In this document: piece after piece, positions 62,971 to 64,000 of the stretch
Position numbering within the stretch: position 1 is the first letter of the stretch
How the letters are laid out: each line of letters begins with the position of its first letter
NCBI GenBank assembly: GCA_035041965.1
Contig: JAPYMA010000651.1
Span: 113,467-177,466 of the forward strand
Direction of reading: 5' to 3'
DNA from: Anisakis pegreffii
Lineage: Eukaryota > Nematoda > Chromadorea > Rhabditida > Anisakidae
Length of the DNA: 64,000 nucleotides
The notes under the pieces: model-generated
The model's database searches: none
What the model was told of the DNA's origin: nothing
Seen by the model: the letters and a program-made list of their open reading frames with translations, nothing else
Made by a program: the position numbers and the translations under genes

Positions 62971-64000
62971 TCAACCCCAATCACAGCTCCTCTCACAACA
63001 AACTACATACCCTCTCATGTGATATCTTTAATTCTAAAGAGCGATCAATTCCGAGAGCTTCAATCTCATCCACGACATGACTAGGATATTGCGTCAGGTT
63101 GTCCATAGATAGCTAAGTATTCCTCTTAATCGCATGCTAATATGGCTCACAGTAAATAACGCTTGACTAAGCAAAGTCAAAGCCCGCTAAGCGCTACACC
63201 AACTCAATCAACATCTGATAAATCTTCAGTCAAATCGTGTCAAAGTTTTGGCTCAGTGAGCTTATAATGCAGTCACAGTCAAGTCGAAGCTATGACTAAG
63301 TTAAATCAAGTTAAGTGTAACCTCTGACAGCTACCTCAATACATATCAGCAAATATGATAGTCTCATATCTATGCTAGAGTCCAACACGAATTCACGTAA
63401 TAGAGTCCACATTGGGGAGGGGATGGGGAATGGTGAGGTGTAGAAACTGAAAAAAAATTTCAATCAGGTGGGATGGGCCATATTTATAGCCAGTCCAAGT
63501 CCCTACCTCTGGCTCCGGAGTTAAGCGGGTCATTACGTGCCGCATCCCTCCTTCGCCCTATCCACATCTCCTACAAAAAGGTTTACAATATCAACACCAA
63601 CTATGAATGTTCAAGATAAATGAATAAATAAATCAATAAATGAATAATGAAAACATACATGATAATTTGCGGCAATATATATGAATATATGCATTGTATG
63701 TAATATACAAATCAATTAATTCACAACATTAAAGAACAGAGATAAAGCTAAATCCATTGGGTAATAATCTGCGTCAAAGTTTAAAATATTTTCAAATTGT
63801 TTCAAGTGATCTAAACTTCTCAACATTTGACAATACAGTGACAATAACAATAATACAAAGCAATGATGGTAACATAACACAAATAACATTAACAATTCAA
63901 TTAAAAAGTTCTAAAAATCCCCCCCAGTTAAAACATATGAAGCATCATTAATACCTTCACAAGTTTATCATCGACAATATTAACATTGAACAATACACTA
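62971..64000. other. Gene-free, partly low-complexity end of the window
   Basis: AT-rich sequence with a purine-rich patch (63411-63480) and one segment at 63494-63560 containing CTCCGGAGTTAAGCGG, related to the 66-base unit. No gene or RNA is supported. Confidence 0.5.

Noticed and set aside
63494..63560. 5S rRNA-like phrase CTCCGGAGTTAAGCGG
   Set aside because: The surrounding sequence lacks the other conserved 5S segments, and the phrase matches the 66-base repeat family instead.

Overview
The window reads as a eukaryotic nuclear contig, most likely from a nematode. It is AT-rich, the genes are split by many introns of tens to hundreds of bases (a few kilobases at most), and 3' splice sites are mostly TTTCAG/TTTTAG-like. 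The genes point the same way: a divergent multi-exon globin of the nematode type, a divergent PP1-like phosphatase, and a peptidyl-tRNA hydrolase 2 carrying a UBA domain. This is an inference; I cannot name the genus. No bacterial, viral or CRISPR features were seen.

Layout. 1-13.4 kb: no gene I can support. 13.4-32.4 kb (+): a rhodopsin-like seven-transmembrane receptor. Eleven exons from 24,339 to 32,419 join in frame at every junction, and several other ATG-initiated, phase-0 candidate first exons lie far upstream. 32.8-36.0 kb (-): a four-exon globin with a possible N-myristoylation site and a Gln-rich tail; a palindromic transposon-like element sits at the edge of its last intron. 36-39.8 kb: intergenic, with a direct duplication. 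39.8-44.9 kb (-): an eight-exon PP1-like serine/threonine phosphatase with a long Asn-rich N-terminal region. 45.7-46.2 kb (+): a possible three-exon gene for a 54-residue protein of unknown function. 48.4-50.8 kb (-): UBA plus PTH2 peptidyl-tRNA hydrolase, eight exons, with an alternative first exon. 51.2-51.9 kb (-): COX16, three exons, just upstream of PTH2 in the same direction. 52.3-64 kb: mostly repeats. These are a SINE-like copy, a 57-base hairpin, a higher-order tandem array, 66-base tandem units, a 2.2-kb foldback element, and a 360-base tandem array interrupted by a GC-rich insertion.

Functionally the genes are housekeeping or signalling genes rather than one system. COX16 and PTH2 are both linked to mitochondria in other animals and could be co-transcribed, but the rest share no obvious pathway. 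I found no convincing new multi-gene system. The best leads are the upstream exons of the receptor, the transposon insertion that duplicated a globin splice site, and the Asn-rich phosphatase.

All exon models were built by eye from reading frame, splice consensus, phase agreement and remembered family motifs. No alignment or transcript data were available.
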